A stretch of 64,000 nt of DNA from Streptomyces hoynatensis (GTDB lineage: Bacteria > Actinomycetota > Actinomycetes > Streptomycetales > Streptomycetaceae). The position numbers and the translations under genes were made by a program. Positions 16,675 through 24,943 of this stretch are shown piece by piece (position 1 is the first letter of the stretch; each line of letters opens with the position of its first letter). The notes beneath the pieces were generated by a model that saw nothing but the letters and a program-made list of their open reading frames with translations, ran no database searches and was not told the DNA's origin. The stretch lies in assembly GCF_003626535.1 (NCBI RefSeq), contig NZ_RBAL01000022.1:1-64000 (forward strand). Direction: 5' to 3'.

Positions 16675-18153
16675 TTGAGTTCCAGCACCGTCCGCCCGGC
16701 CGCCCTGATCGTTCTCGCCGCGGGTGAGGGGACCCGCATGAAGTCCGCGACGCCCAAGGTGCTGCACGAGCTCTGCGGCCGCTCGCTCCTGGGGCATGCC
16801 GTCGAGGCCTGCGCGGCACTGACCGAGGGGCACCCCGAGGACGTCGTCGTGGTCGTCGGCCACGCCAGGGAGCAGGTGACCGCGCATCTCGCCGAGGTGG
16901 CCCCCGGGGTGCGGACCGCCGTGCAGGAGCGGCGGCTCGGCACCGCCGACGCGGTGCGCTGCGCCCTCGACGCGCTGGCGGCCGAGGGCGTGACGCCCGC
17001 CGGGCCGGTGCTGGTGACCTGCGGCGACATCCCGATGCAGACGCCCAGGACCCTGGGGGCGCTGCTGGCCACGCACGCCGCGGAGGGCAACGCGGTGACC
17101 GTGCTCACCGCCCTGGTGCCGGACGCCACCGGCTACGGCCGGGTGCTGCGCGACGCGGAGGGCGCGGTCACCGCCATCGTGGAGCACCGGGACGCGACCG
17201 AGGAGCAGCGCGCCGTCCGGGAGGTCAACTCCGGGGTGCTCGCGTTCGACGGCCGGCTGCTCGCGGAGGCGCTGCGCCGGGTCGGCACCGACAACAGCCA
17301 GGGCGAGCAGTACCTGCCCGACGTGCTGCGGATCCTGCGCGAGGACGGGCACCGGGTGGGCGCGCAGCAGGCCGCCGACCACCGCGAGCTGGTCGGCATC
17401 AACAACCGGGTGCAGCTGGCCGAGGCCAGGCGGCTGCTCAACGACCGGCTGCTCGAACGCGCGATGCTGGCCGGGGTGACCGTGGTGGACCCGGCCACGA
17501 CCTGGCTGGACGTCACGGTCACCTACGAGCCGGACGCGACGGTGCACCCGGGCACGCAGCTGCTCGGCGCGACGCACCTGGCGGCGGACTGCGAGGTCGG
17601 GCCCGGCTGCCGCCTGCGGGACACGGTGGTCGGGGCGGGCGCCCGGATCACCCACTCGGTGGCGGAGGGGGCGCGGGTGGGCGCCGGGGCGCTGGTGGGC
17701 CCGTACGCGTACCTGCGGCCGGGCACGGTGCTCGGCGAGAGCGCGAAGGCGGGGACCTTTGTCGAGATGAAGAACTCGACTATCGGCGAGGGCACCAAGG
17801 TCCCGCATCTCTCCTATGTCGGCGACGCCACGATCGGTGACCACACGAACATCGGGGCCGCCACCGTCTTCGTGAACTACGACGGCGAGGAGAAGCACCA
17901 CTCCTCGGTGGGGTCGTACTGCCGGACCGGCGCGGACAATATGTTCGTGGCGCCGGTCACCATCGGCGACGGGTCTTATACGGCGGCGGGCTCCGTGATC
18001 ACTCGTGACGTTCCGCCAGGGTCTCTGGCCGTCGCCCGCGGCCAGCAGCGCAACGTGGCGGGCTGGGTGGCGAGGAAACGCCAGGGTTCCGCCGCCGCCC
18101 AGGCCGCCGAGGCGGCTCTAGCTGCGACGGAGCGCAAGCCGCGGGATGCCTGA
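16675..18153 (+). CDS. glmU: Bifunctional GlmU (GlcN-1-P acetyltransferase/GlcNAc-1-P uridylyltransferase)
   Basis: A 492-residue bifunctional enzyme making UDP-GlcNAc for peptidoglycan. The uridylyltransferase domain begins with VLAAGEGTRMKS and continues through GDIPM and EVNSGVLAF. From about residue 270 the left-handed beta-helix hexapeptide repeats form the acetyltransferase domain (VGPYAYLRPGT, KNSTIGEGTKVPHLSYVGDA, GAATVFVNYDG). The length is normal. The TTG start at 16675 gives SSSTVRPAALIVLAAGEG; AAGGA lies about 10 nt upstream. prsA follows after 65 bp, and both probably belong to one precursor-supply transcription unit. Confidence 0.96.
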   Translation: MSSSTVRPAALIVLAAGEGTRMKSATPKVLHELCGRSLLGHAVEACAALTEGHPEDVVVVVGHAREQVTAHLAEVAPGVRTAVQERRLGTADAVRCALDALAAEGVTPAGPVLVTCGDIPMQTPRTLGALLATHAAEGNAVTVLTALVPDATGYGRVLRDAEGAVTAIVEHRDATEEQRAVREVNSGVLAFDGRLLAEALRRVGTDNSQGEQYLPDVLRILREDGHRVGAQQAADHRELVGINNRVQLAEARRLLNDRLLERAMLAGVTVVDPATTWLDVTVTYEPDATVHPGTQLLGATHLAADCEVGPGCRLRDTVVGAGARITHSVAEGARVGAGALVGPYAYLRPGTVLGESAKAGTFVEMKNSTIGEGTKVPHLSYVGDATIGDHTNIGAATVFVNYDGEEKHHSSVGSYCRTGADNMFVAPVTIGDGSYTAAGSVITRDVPPGSLAVARGQQRNVAGWVARKRQGSAAAQAAEAALAATERKPRDA

Positions 18154-18218
18154 CGGGTACCGTAGGGGGTGCCCCAATGGGGTGAACGAGCGCCGATGCG
18201 GCTACAAGGAGACGAAAC

Positions 18219-19196
18219 GTGACCGGGATCAAGACGACCGGCGAGAAGAAACTGATGCTCTTTTCCGGCCGCGCCCACCCCGCGTTGGCGAAAGAAGTCG
18301 CCGCCGAATTGGGAGTGGGTCTGGTTCCCACCAAGGCCACGGATTTCGCGAATGGCGAGATCTATGTGCGCTTCCAGGAGTCGGTGCGGGGCGCCGACTG
18401 TTTTCTGATGCAGAGTCACACTTCGCCGATCAATAAGTGGATCATGGAGCAGCTGATCATGATCGACGCCCTGAAGCGGGCCTCGGCACGCAGCATCTCC
18501 GTCATCATTCCGTTTTACGGCTACGCCAGGCAGGACAAGAAGCACCGCGGCAGGGAGCCCATCTCCGCCCGGCTGATGGCCGACCTGCTGAAGACCGCGG
18601 GCGCCGACCGGATCATCACCATGGACCTGCACGCGGACCAGGTGCAGGGCTACTTCGACGGCCCGGTGGACCACCTGTTCGCGCTGCCGGTGCTGACCGA
18701 GTACATCGCCGGCCGGGTGGACCACGACCGGCTGACCGTGGTCTCCCCCGACGCGGGACGGGTACGGGTCGCCGACCGGTGGGCCGACCGCCTGGCCGCG
18801 CCGCTGGCCATCGTGCACAAGCGGCGCGACCCGGACGTGGCGCACCAGGTCACCGTCCACGAGGTGGTGGGCGACGTGCGCGACCGGGTGTGCGTGCTGG
18901 TCGACGACATGATCGACACCGGCGGCACGATCTGCGCGGCGGCCGAGGCGCTGTTCTCGAACGGGGCCGCGGACGTGATCGTGGCGGCCACCCACGGGGT
19001 GCTCTCCGGCCCCGCGGCCGACCGCCTGAAGAACTCGCAGGTGAGCGAGTTCATCTTCACCAACTCGCTGCCCACCCCGAACGAGGTGGCGCTCGACAAG
19101 ATCACCGTGCTCTCGATGGCGCCGACGATCGCCCGCGCGGTGCGCGAGGTCTTCGAGGACGGCTCGGTGACCAGCCTCTTCGAGGGCAGGGCCTGA
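18219..19196 (+). CDS. prsA: Ribose-phosphate pyrophosphokinase (PRPP synthetase)
   Basis: A 325-residue class I PRPP synthetase converting ribose-5-phosphate and ATP to PRPP for nucleotide, His and Trp synthesis. Family motifs are intact: FSGRAHPALAKEVA at the N-terminus, the metal/ATP-binding DLHADQVQGYF, the KRRD flexible loop, and the PRPP-binding loop LVDDMIDTGGT. GTG 18219 has AAGGAGA 6 nt upstream. It follows glmU by 65 bp and ends at a strong hairpin. A divergent paralogue is at 50417. Confidence 0.97.
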   Translation: MTGIKTTGEKKLMLFSGRAHPALAKEVAAELGVGLVPTKATDFANGEIYVRFQESVRGADCFLMQSHTSPINKWIMEQLIMIDALKRASARSISVIIPFYGYARQDKKHRGREPISARLMADLLKTAGADRIITMDLHADQVQGYFDGPVDHLFALPVLTEYIAGRVDHDRLTVVSPDAGRVRVADRWADRLAAPLAIVHKRRDPDVAHQVTVHEVVGDVRDRVCVLVDDMIDTGGTICAAAEALFSNGAADVIVAATHGVLSGPAADRLKNSQVSEFIFTNSLPTPNEVALDKITVLSMAPTIARAVREVFEDGSVTSLFEGRA

Positions 19197-19203
19197 CGCC
19201 CCC

Positions 19204-19229
19204 GGGTGCCGCGCGTCCCCGCGGCACCC
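19204..19229 (+). terminator. Terminator hairpin after prsA
   Basis: GGGTGCCGCG (19204-19213) pairs perfectly with CGCGGCACCC (19220-19229) around a 6-nt loop, starting 7 nt past the prsA stop. It is followed by C-rich sequence rather than T's. Confidence 0.7.
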
Positions 19230-19485
19230 CCGTCCCCCACGCGCCCGCACACCCCGCGTGCCCCTCGGGCCCGCCGTCCCGCCCGCCGCCGCGGGGGCGG
19301 GGGGCGGGCCCGATGCCGTGCCCGGCCCGGGCAGCGGGTAGGCTCGTGGGCGCTCGGCGAGGGAGGGCCCTGGGGGCTCATCCGTAATCGACGCGCTCCT
19401 CGTGGTGGTGTGCCGCCCGCGCCGGGCCAAGGAACGCCCGGTCCCCCGGGCCCATGGGAACCCACGAGAACGAGGAGTGCATCCG

Positions 19486-20085
19486 ATGGCAGACGTGAAG
19501 ATCGGCGCCGAGGTCCGCAAGGAGTTCGGCAAGGGCGCCGCCCGCCGCATCCGCCGCGCCGACAAGGTCCCCGCCGTCATCTACGGGCACGGCGGCGAGC
19601 CGGTCCACGTGACCCTGCCGGGGCACGAGCTGATGCTGGCCCTGAAGACCCCGAACGTCCTGATCACCCTCGACATCGAGGGCCGCGACGAGCTGGTCAT
19701 CCCCAAGGCCGTGCAGCGCGACCCGATCAAGGGCTTCCTGGTCCACCTCGACCTGCTGGTCGTCAAGCGCGGCGAGAAGGTCACCGTCGAGGTGCCGCTC
19801 CACACCGAGGGCGAGCTGGCCCCCGGCGGCGGCCTGCTGGAGCACGTGCTGAGCGCCCTGCCCGTCGAGGCCGAGGCCACCCACATCCCCGAGGCGCTCA
19901 CCGTGTCCGTCGAGGGCCTGGAGCCCGGCGCCTCGGTGCTGGCCAAGGACGTCCCGCTGCCCGCGGGCACCTCCCTGGCCGTGGACGGCGAGGACGTCGT
20001 GCTGCAGGTGCTCCAGCCCCAGGCCGAGGAGCCCGCCCCCGAGGGCGCGGGCGAGGCCGAGGGCGAGGAGGCCGCCGGCGCCTGA
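19486..20085 (+). CDS. rplY: 50S ribosomal protein bL25, long (Ctc/TL5) form
   Basis: A 199-residue bL25 protein of the long form. Residues 1-95 are the 5S rRNA-binding L25 domain (EFGKGAARRIRRADKVPAVIYGHG), followed by the TL5-type beta-rich C-terminal domain and an acidic Ala/Glu tail. ATG 19486 has CGAGGAG 8 nt upstream. A TAGGCT hexamer near 19339 is a candidate -10. It is separated from prsA by a terminator, and pth begins 6 nt after its stop, so rplY-pth is an operon of translation genes. Confidence 0.96.
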   Translation: MADVKIGAEVRKEFGKGAARRIRRADKVPAVIYGHGGEPVHVTLPGHELMLALKTPNVLITLDIEGRDELVIPKAVQRDPIKGFLVHLDLLVVKRGEKVTVEVPLHTEGELAPGGGLLEHVLSALPVEAEATHIPEALTVSVEGLEPGASVLAKDVPLPAGTSLAVDGEDVVLQVLQPQAEEPAPEGAGEAEGEEAAGA

Positions 20086-20091
20086 GAGACT

Positions 20092-20682
20092 GTGCGCGTG
20101 GACGTCGAACCCTGGCTGATCGCGGGACTTGGCAACCCGGGCCCGCAGTACGCGGCCAACAGGCACAACGTGGGCTTCATGGTCGCCGATCTGCTCGGGC
20201 AGCGGATCGGCGGCACCTTCAAGTCCCACAAGTCGCGGGCCATGGTGCTGGAGGGGCGTCTCGGCGCCCCCGGCACCGGCGGCCCGCGGGTGGTGCTCGC
20301 CAAGCCGATGACGTTCATGAACCTCTCCGGCGGCCCGGTCACGGCGCTGAGCACGTTCTACCGGGTCCCCCCCGAGCGCCTGGTCGTCGTCCACGACGAG
20401 CTGGACATCGGCTACGGCACGCTGCGGCTGAAGCGGGGCGGCGGCGACAACGGGCACAACGGCCTGAAGTCCGTCACCGCCTCGCTCGGCAGGGACTACC
20501 ACCGCGTCCGCTTCGGCATCGGCCGCCCGCCGGGCCGGATGGACGTGGCGGCGTTCGTCCTGAAGGACTTCACCCCGGCCGAGCGCAAGGAACTCGACTA
20601 CTTCGTCGACCGGGCGGCCGACGCGGTCGAGGCGCTGGTCAGGGACGGCCTGGAACGGGCGCAGAGCGCGTTCAACAGCTGA
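20092..20682 (+). CDS. pth: Peptidyl-tRNA hydrolase
   Basis: A 196-residue Pth that recycles tRNA from peptidyl-tRNA released during aborted translation. Motifs are clear: GLGNPGPQYAANRHNVGF with the catalytic His, KPMTFMNLSG, and HDELDIGYGTLRLKRGGGDN followed by GHNGLKS. Two close GTG starts exist. GTG 20092 gives VRVDVEPW; GTG 20098 lies about 9 nt from GAGAG and has better spacing, so the protein may be two residues shorter. Confidence 0.96.
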   Translation: MRVDVEPWLIAGLGNPGPQYAANRHNVGFMVADLLGQRIGGTFKSHKSRAMVLEGRLGAPGTGGPRVVLAKPMTFMNLSGGPVTALSTFYRVPPERLVVVHDELDIGYGTLRLKRGGGDNGHNGLKSVTASLGRDYHRVRFGIGRPPGRMDVAAFVLKDFTPAERKELDYFVDRAADAVEALVRDGLERAQSAFNS

Positions 20683-20747
20683 GGCGCCGCCCGCTCCCGC
20701 GCAGCGAGGGTTGACCGGACGCAGGGCCGTGGCCAAAGATCTGCGGC

Positions 20748-21242
20748 ATGTCCCCAACCGCCGCCAGGCGCAGCCTGGCCCGCCGTGCGGGGGAGAGCGC
20801 GTTCGGCGCGCTGTTGCTGGCCAGGACGGTGTTCCTCGGGCTGGTCGTGGCGCTGCTCGTGGTGGCCGGAATACGCGCCTCCTGGCCGGAGGCCAGGCCC
20901 GCGATGTTCGCCGAGGAGGCCGACCGCGGAACGCTGACGCTCCGCGCCTGCGATCGGGAGGCGTGCACCGGCGTCTTCGCGCCCACGGGCGCGGAGGTGG
21001 TGCTGCGGCAGGCCATCGGCCGCGAGGCGGGCGAGCGGCTGCCGGTGGCGCTGCTCCCCGAGGATGGGGAGGTGGTCCGCACCGGCGCGGCCGGGGTGCT
21101 GTTCGCCTGGCTGCCGCTGACCGGGGCGCTGCTGCTCTCCTCGGTCGTGCTCGGCGGGGCCCTGCGCCTGTACCGCACGGCCTGGTCGCTCGCCGGCCTC
21201 GCCCTGGCCGCGCTCGCCCTCACCTTCGCGCTGTGGATCTGA
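20748..21242 (+). CDS. Small membrane protein with two TM regions
   Basis: A 164-residue protein of unknown function. A hydrophobic helix at residues about 20-42 (LLLARTVFLGLVVALLVVAG) is followed by an extracytoplasmic-type segment of about 70 residues containing two cysteines in CDREAC. Two more hydrophobic stretches (VLFAWLPLTGALLLSSVVLG and LAGLALAALALTFALW) lie at the C-terminus. ATG 20748 is the first start after the pth gene. This frame is chosen over the overlapping one because only it gives sensible membrane segments. I do not recognise the family. Confidence 0.6.
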   Translation: MSPTAARRSLARRAGESAFGALLLARTVFLGLVVALLVVAGIRASWPEARPAMFAEEADRGTLTLRACDREACTGVFAPTGAEVVLRQAIGREAGERLPVALLPEDGEVVRTGAAGVLFAWLPLTGALLLSSVVLGGALRLYRTAWSLAGLALAALALTFALWI

Positions 21243-21369
21243 CGGGCCCGACGCCGCCCCGGCACCCCTCGGCTCCACGCACGGCGCACGCCCCGTAACG
21301 ACCGCGCCGCCGCACGGCCGCGCACCTCCGCACCTCCGCACCTCCGTCCACGAGTCAGGGGAGTTCCCC

Positions 21370-22266
21370 ATGCCTTCTCCCTCCGCGCCCTCGGGCGCCT
21401 CCGGCAGGTCCGGCGCCTCCGGCCGGCCCAGCCCCGCAGCGCCGGCCGCCGGAGCCGGGGGGCGCGCGCTGCGGGCCGACTGCGGCGACTGCTTCGGGCT
21501 GTGCTGCGTGGCCCTCTCCTTCACCGCCTCCGCCGACTTCGCGGCCGACAAGCCGGCGGGCCGCCCCTGCCACCACCTCGCGGAGGACTTCCGCTGCGGC
21601 ATCCACACCCGGCTGCGGGAGCGCGGCTTCCCCGGCTGCGCGGCCTTCGACTGCCTGGGCGCGGGCCAGCGCGTCTCCCAGGTCACCTTCGGCGGCCGGG
21701 ACTGGCGGGCCCACCCGGAGCTCGCGCCCGCGATGTTCGCCGCCTTCCCGGTGGTGCGGCACCTCCACGAGCTGCTGTGGTACCTCACCGAGGCGCTGCG
21801 GCTGCCCCGCGCCCGCCCGGTGCACGCCGAGCTGCGCGCCGCCCTGGCCGCCACCGACGCCCTCGCGGGCGGCACCCCCGAGGAGCTGGCCCGGCTGGAC
21901 CTGTCGGCGCACCGGGAGCGGGTCAACGCCCTGCTGCTGCGCGCCGGCGAGCTGGCGCGGGCGGGGGTGCCGGGGCGCAAGGCGGACCACAGGGGCGCGG
22001 ACCTCACCGGCGCCCGCCTGCGCAACGCCGCGCTGCGCGGGGCCAACCTGCGCGGGGCCCGGCTGCTCGCGGCCGACCTGCGCGGGGCCGACCTCACCGC
22101 GGCCGACCTGACCGGCGCCGACCTGCGCGGGGCCGACCTGCGGGGGGCCGACCTGTCCGGCGCGCTGTTCCTCGCCCAGTCCCAGCTCGACGCGGCCAGG
22201 GGCGACGCCGACACCCGCCTGCCCGCCCGCCTCGCCCGCCCCGCCCACTGGCCGGCCCGCGGCTGA
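21370..22266 (+). CDS. Pentapeptide-repeat protein with Cys-rich N-terminal domain
   Basis: A 298-residue protein. After a low-complexity Ser/Pro/Gly N-terminus there is a cysteine cluster: C38, C41, C45, C46, C67, C76, C90 and C95 (DCGDCFGLCC...PCHHL...FRCGIH...GCAAFDC). The pattern resembles YkgJ-type zinc/iron-cluster domains. Residues about 205-262 are pentapeptide repeats of the A(D/N)LxG type (RGADLTGARLRNAALRGANL...), which form a right-handed quadrilateral beta-helix. ATG 21370 is preceded by GGGGAG. The joint role is unknown; pentapeptide proteins can mimic DNA (Qnr/MfpA type), but this number of coils is small. Confidence 0.72.
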   Translation: MPSPSAPSGASGRSGASGRPSPAAPAAGAGGRALRADCGDCFGLCCVALSFTASADFAADKPAGRPCHHLAEDFRCGIHTRLRERGFPGCAAFDCLGAGQRVSQVTFGGRDWRAHPELAPAMFAAFPVVRHLHELLWYLTEALRLPRARPVHAELRAALAATDALAGGTPEELARLDLSAHRERVNALLLRAGELARAGVPGRKADHRGADLTGARLRNAALRGANLRGARLLAADLRGADLTAADLTGADLRGADLRGADLSGALFLAQSQLDAARGDADTRLPARLARPAHWPARG

Positions 22267-22282
22267 ACGGCCGCGGGCCGAA

Positions 22283-22310
22283 ACCGGAGGGCGGCCACCG
22301 CCGTTCCGGT
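22283..22310. terminator. Hairpin between convergent genes
   Basis: ACCGGA (22283-22288) pairs with TCCGGT (22305-22310), with an inner GCGG/CCGC pair. It lies between the pentapeptide gene (plus) and the MFS gene (minus) and can serve both. Confidence 0.5.
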
Positions 22311-22348
22311 CCCCTCGGGTTCCCTCCGGGCGCCTCGGGCCCGCCCGT

Positions 22349-23725
22349 TCAGCCCCCGGCCCCCGAGGGGGCGGCCCGCAGCGGCCCGGGGCCCGCCGGT
22401 GGGCCGGGGCGCGGCGGGGCCGGCCGGCGAATGGCCATCACCATCACCGTGGCGCCCACGCACAGCACCCCCGCCGAGGTCCAGGCCAGGTCGTAGGAGC
22501 CGGTGGCGTCGCGGATGGCGCCGGCGAGGAAGGCCACCAGGGCCGCGCCGATCTGGTGCGAGGCCAGCACCCAGCCGAAGACGATGCCCCCGTCCTCGCC
22601 GAAGTGGCGGCGGCACAGACCGATGGTGGGCGGCACGGTCGCCACCCAGTCCAGGCCGTAGAACACGACGAAGAACAGCATCGGCGGGTGCAGGCCGTCC
22701 CCGAGCAGCGTCGGCAGGAAGAACAGGGACAGGCCGCGCAGCCCGTAGTAGACGGCCAGCAGCCGCCGCGGGTCCTTGCGGTCGGTCAGCCAGCCGGAGA
22801 AGACCGTGCCGATGAGGTCGAAGACGCCCATGGCGGCCAGCAGGGAGGCGGCGACCGGCTCCGACATGCCGTGGTCGTGCGCCCCGGGCACGAAGTGGGT
22901 GCCGATCAGGCCGTTGGTCGTGGCCCCGCAGATCGCGAAGGTGCCGGCCAGCAGCCAGAACACGCCGCTGCCCGAGGCGTTCCGCAGCGCGCCCAGGGTC
23001 CGCCTGGCCGCGCCCGCGGGCGGCGGGGGCGGGCTGACGTAGTCCTCGCCCGCGCCGTAGGGCAGGAGGCCCAGGTCCTCGGGGCGGTCGCGCAGCACCC
23101 AGACCACCAGCGGCACCACGGCGAGCGCGCAGGCCGAGACGGCCAGGGCCGCGGCCCGCCAGCCCGGCCCGTCCGCGAGCAGCGCGACCAGCGGCAGGAA
23201 GACCAGGTTCCCGGCGGCGCCCCCGGCGGTGAGCACCCCGGTGACCAGGCCGCGGCGGGCGAGGAACCAGCGGCCCGCGATGGTGCCCGCGAAGGCCAGC
23301 GCCATCGAACCGGTGCCGAGGCCCACCAGCACGCCCCAGCACAGCACCAGCTGCCACTGGCTGTTCATGAACACCGTCAGCCCGCTGCCCGCCGAGATCA
23401 GCACGAGGGCCCCGCACACCACGCGCCTGATGCCGTAACGCTCCATCAGGGCGGTGGCGAAGGGGGCGGTCATCCCGTAGAGCAGCAGGTTCAGCGAGAC
23501 GGCGAAGGAGATGCCGCCGCGCGACCAGCCGAACTCCTCGTGCAGCGGGTCGATCAGCACGCCCGGGGCGGCGCGGAAGCCGGCGGCGCCGATGAGCACG
23601 AGGAAGGCGACGGCGGCCACCCACCAGGCCGGGTGGATGCGGGGTCCGGTGCGGGCCGGTGACTCCTCGGCGTGCGGGGACTCCTGGGGCCTGGGGGAGC
23701 GCGGAGTGGGAGCGGTCTGCGTCAC
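22349..23725 (-). CDS. MFS transporter (OFA/monocarboxylate-like)
   Basis: A 458-residue major facilitator with about 12 hydrophobic segments. The order and sequence (APGVLIDPLHEEFGWSRGGISF near the N-terminus, ALMERYGIRR after the second helix, GWLTDRKDPRRLLAVYYG between the halves) resemble the oxalate/formate antiporter and monocarboxylate transporter groups. The cytoplasmic N-tail is Pro/Ser-rich. GTG 23725 has GGAGGATC upstream. It diverges from a GlxA-type regulator 70 bp away and is probably its target. The substrate is unknown. Confidence 0.85.
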   Translation of the reverse strand: MTQTAPTPRSPRPQESPHAEESPARTGPRIHPAWWVAAVAFLVLIGAAGFRAAPGVLIDPLHEEFGWSRGGISFAVSLNLLLYGMTAPFATALMERYGIRRVVCGALVLISAGSGLTVFMNSQWQLVLCWGVLVGLGTGSMALAFAGTIAGRWFLARRGLVTGVLTAGGAAGNLVFLPLVALLADGPGWRAAALAVSACALAVVPLVVWVLRDRPEDLGLLPYGAGEDYVSPPPPPAGAARRTLGALRNASGSGVFWLLAGTFAICGATTNGLIGTHFVPGAHDHGMSEPVAASLLAAMGVFDLIGTVFSGWLTDRKDPRRLLAVYYGLRGLSLFFLPTLLGDGLHPPMLFFVVFYGLDWVATVPPTIGLCRRHFGEDGGIVFGWVLASHQIGAALVAFLAGAIRDATGSYDLAWTSAGVLCVGATVMVMAIRRPAPPRPGPPAGPGPLRAAPSGAGG

Positions 23726-23761
23726 GCACCGATCCTCCGTCCCGGCCGCCCCACCGGCCAG

Positions 23762-23796
23762 TGGCCCGATAGCCACGATGTGCAAGAATCGGGCCA
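23762..23796. promoter_or_regulatory. Perfect inverted repeat in the MFS/GlxA divergent promoter
   Basis: TGGCCCGAT (23762-23770) and ATCGGGCCA (23788-23796) form a 9-bp perfect inverted repeat with a 17-bp spacer. The right arm ends on the A of the regulator's ATG. It is likely an operator for the regulator at 23796, and as RNA it would fold over the ribosome-binding region. Confidence 0.55.
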
Positions 23797-24857
23797 TGCC
23801 TCACGCCGGCTTCCACGGCCCGTTCACCCGGCCCGGCCGCCACCGGGTGGCCGTGCTGGTGCGGCACGGGCTGCTGCCCATCGAAGTCGGCATCGCGCAC
23901 CGCATCCTGGGCGACGCGAGGACCGAGGCGGGCGAGCGGCTGTACGAGGTGGTGACCTGCGCCACCGAGCCGGGAGAGCTGCGCACGACCGCCGACTTCA
24001 CCGTCCACGTCGCCCACGGGCCCGAGGCGCTGGCGGCGGCGGACACCGTGATCGTCCCGGCGGCGCACGAGCGGGACGAGACCTACCTGGAGGGGCGGCT
24101 TCCCCCCGCGCTGGCCGCCGCGCTGGGCCGCGTCGGGCCCGGCACGCGGATCGCGTCGATCTGCACGGGCGCCTTCGTGCTCGCCGCCGCCGGGCTGCTC
24201 GACGGCCGCCGCGCCACCACGCACTGGGCCTCCTGCGACCGCTTCCGGGCGCTGTTCCCCCGGGTGCGGCTCGACGCCGACGTGCTGTACACGCAGGACG
24301 GGCGGGTCCTCACCTCGGCCGGGGTGGCCGCCGGGATCGACCTGTGCCTGCACCTGGTCAGGACGGACTTCGGCGCCGCCGTGGCCAACGGGGTGGCCCG
24401 GCGCACGGTGGTCCCGCCGCACCGGGACGGCGGGCAGGCCCAGTACGTCGAACGGCCGGTGCCGAGCCCGCGGGCGCAGTCCACCGGGCGGGCCAGGCAG
24501 TGGGCGCTCGAACGGCTGAAGGAGCCGCTCGCCCTGCGCGACCTGGCGGCCGTCGAGTCGATGAGCGTGCGCACCTTCACCCGCCGCTTCCGCGAGGAGA
24601 CCGGCATGTCGCCGCAGCGCTGGCTGATCCTCCAGCGCGTGGAGCGGGCCAGGCAGCTGCTTGAGGAGAGCGACCTCGCGGTGGACCGGATCGCCCACGA
24701 GGCGGGGTTCGGCACCGCGGCCTCGCTGCGCCGGCACCTCCAGGTCGCCCTCGGGATCTCCCCCTCCGCCTACCGCCGCACCTTCCGCGCCGGCTCGGCC
24801 ACCCGGGCGGGGCACGGCGGCAGGCGCGCGGCCGGCGCGGCGGTCCCGGCGGGCTGA
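23796..24857 (+). CDS. GlxA-family AraC-type transcriptional regulator
   Basis: A 353-residue regulator with a DJ-1/PfpI (class I amidotransferase-like) N-terminal domain. Its nucleophile-elbow cysteine lies in RIASICTGAFVLAAAGLLDG. The C-terminal AraC-type double helix-turn-helix covers about residues 230-330 (ALRDLAAVESMSVRTFTRRF, DRIAHEAGFGTAASLRRHLQ). ATG 23796 starts the conserved region; upstream in-frame sequence lies inside the opposite MFS gene. It is transcribed divergently from the MFS transporter and probably controls it, with ligand sensing by the DJ-1 domain. This is inferred from arrangement. Confidence 0.88.
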   Translation: MPHAGFHGPFTRPGRHRVAVLVRHGLLPIEVGIAHRILGDARTEAGERLYEVVTCATEPGELRTTADFTVHVAHGPEALAAADTVIVPAAHERDETYLEGRLPPALAAALGRVGPGTRIASICTGAFVLAAAGLLDGRRATTHWASCDRFRALFPRVRLDADVLYTQDGRVLTSAGVAAGIDLCLHLVRTDFGAAVANGVARRTVVPPHRDGGQAQYVERPVPSPRAQSTGRARQWALERLKEPLALRDLAAVESMSVRTFTRRFREETGMSPQRWLILQRVERARQLLEESDLAVDRIAHEAGFGTAASLRRHLQVALGISPSAYRRTFRAGSATRAGHGGRRAAGAAVPAG

Positions 24858-24943
24858 ACCGCCGTCAGCCGCCGCGCTCCCGGCCCGGCGGAAGGCCCGC
24901 GCCCGACGTGCGGGGCTGGGCCATCCGTGTTCTGCTGACTCCC

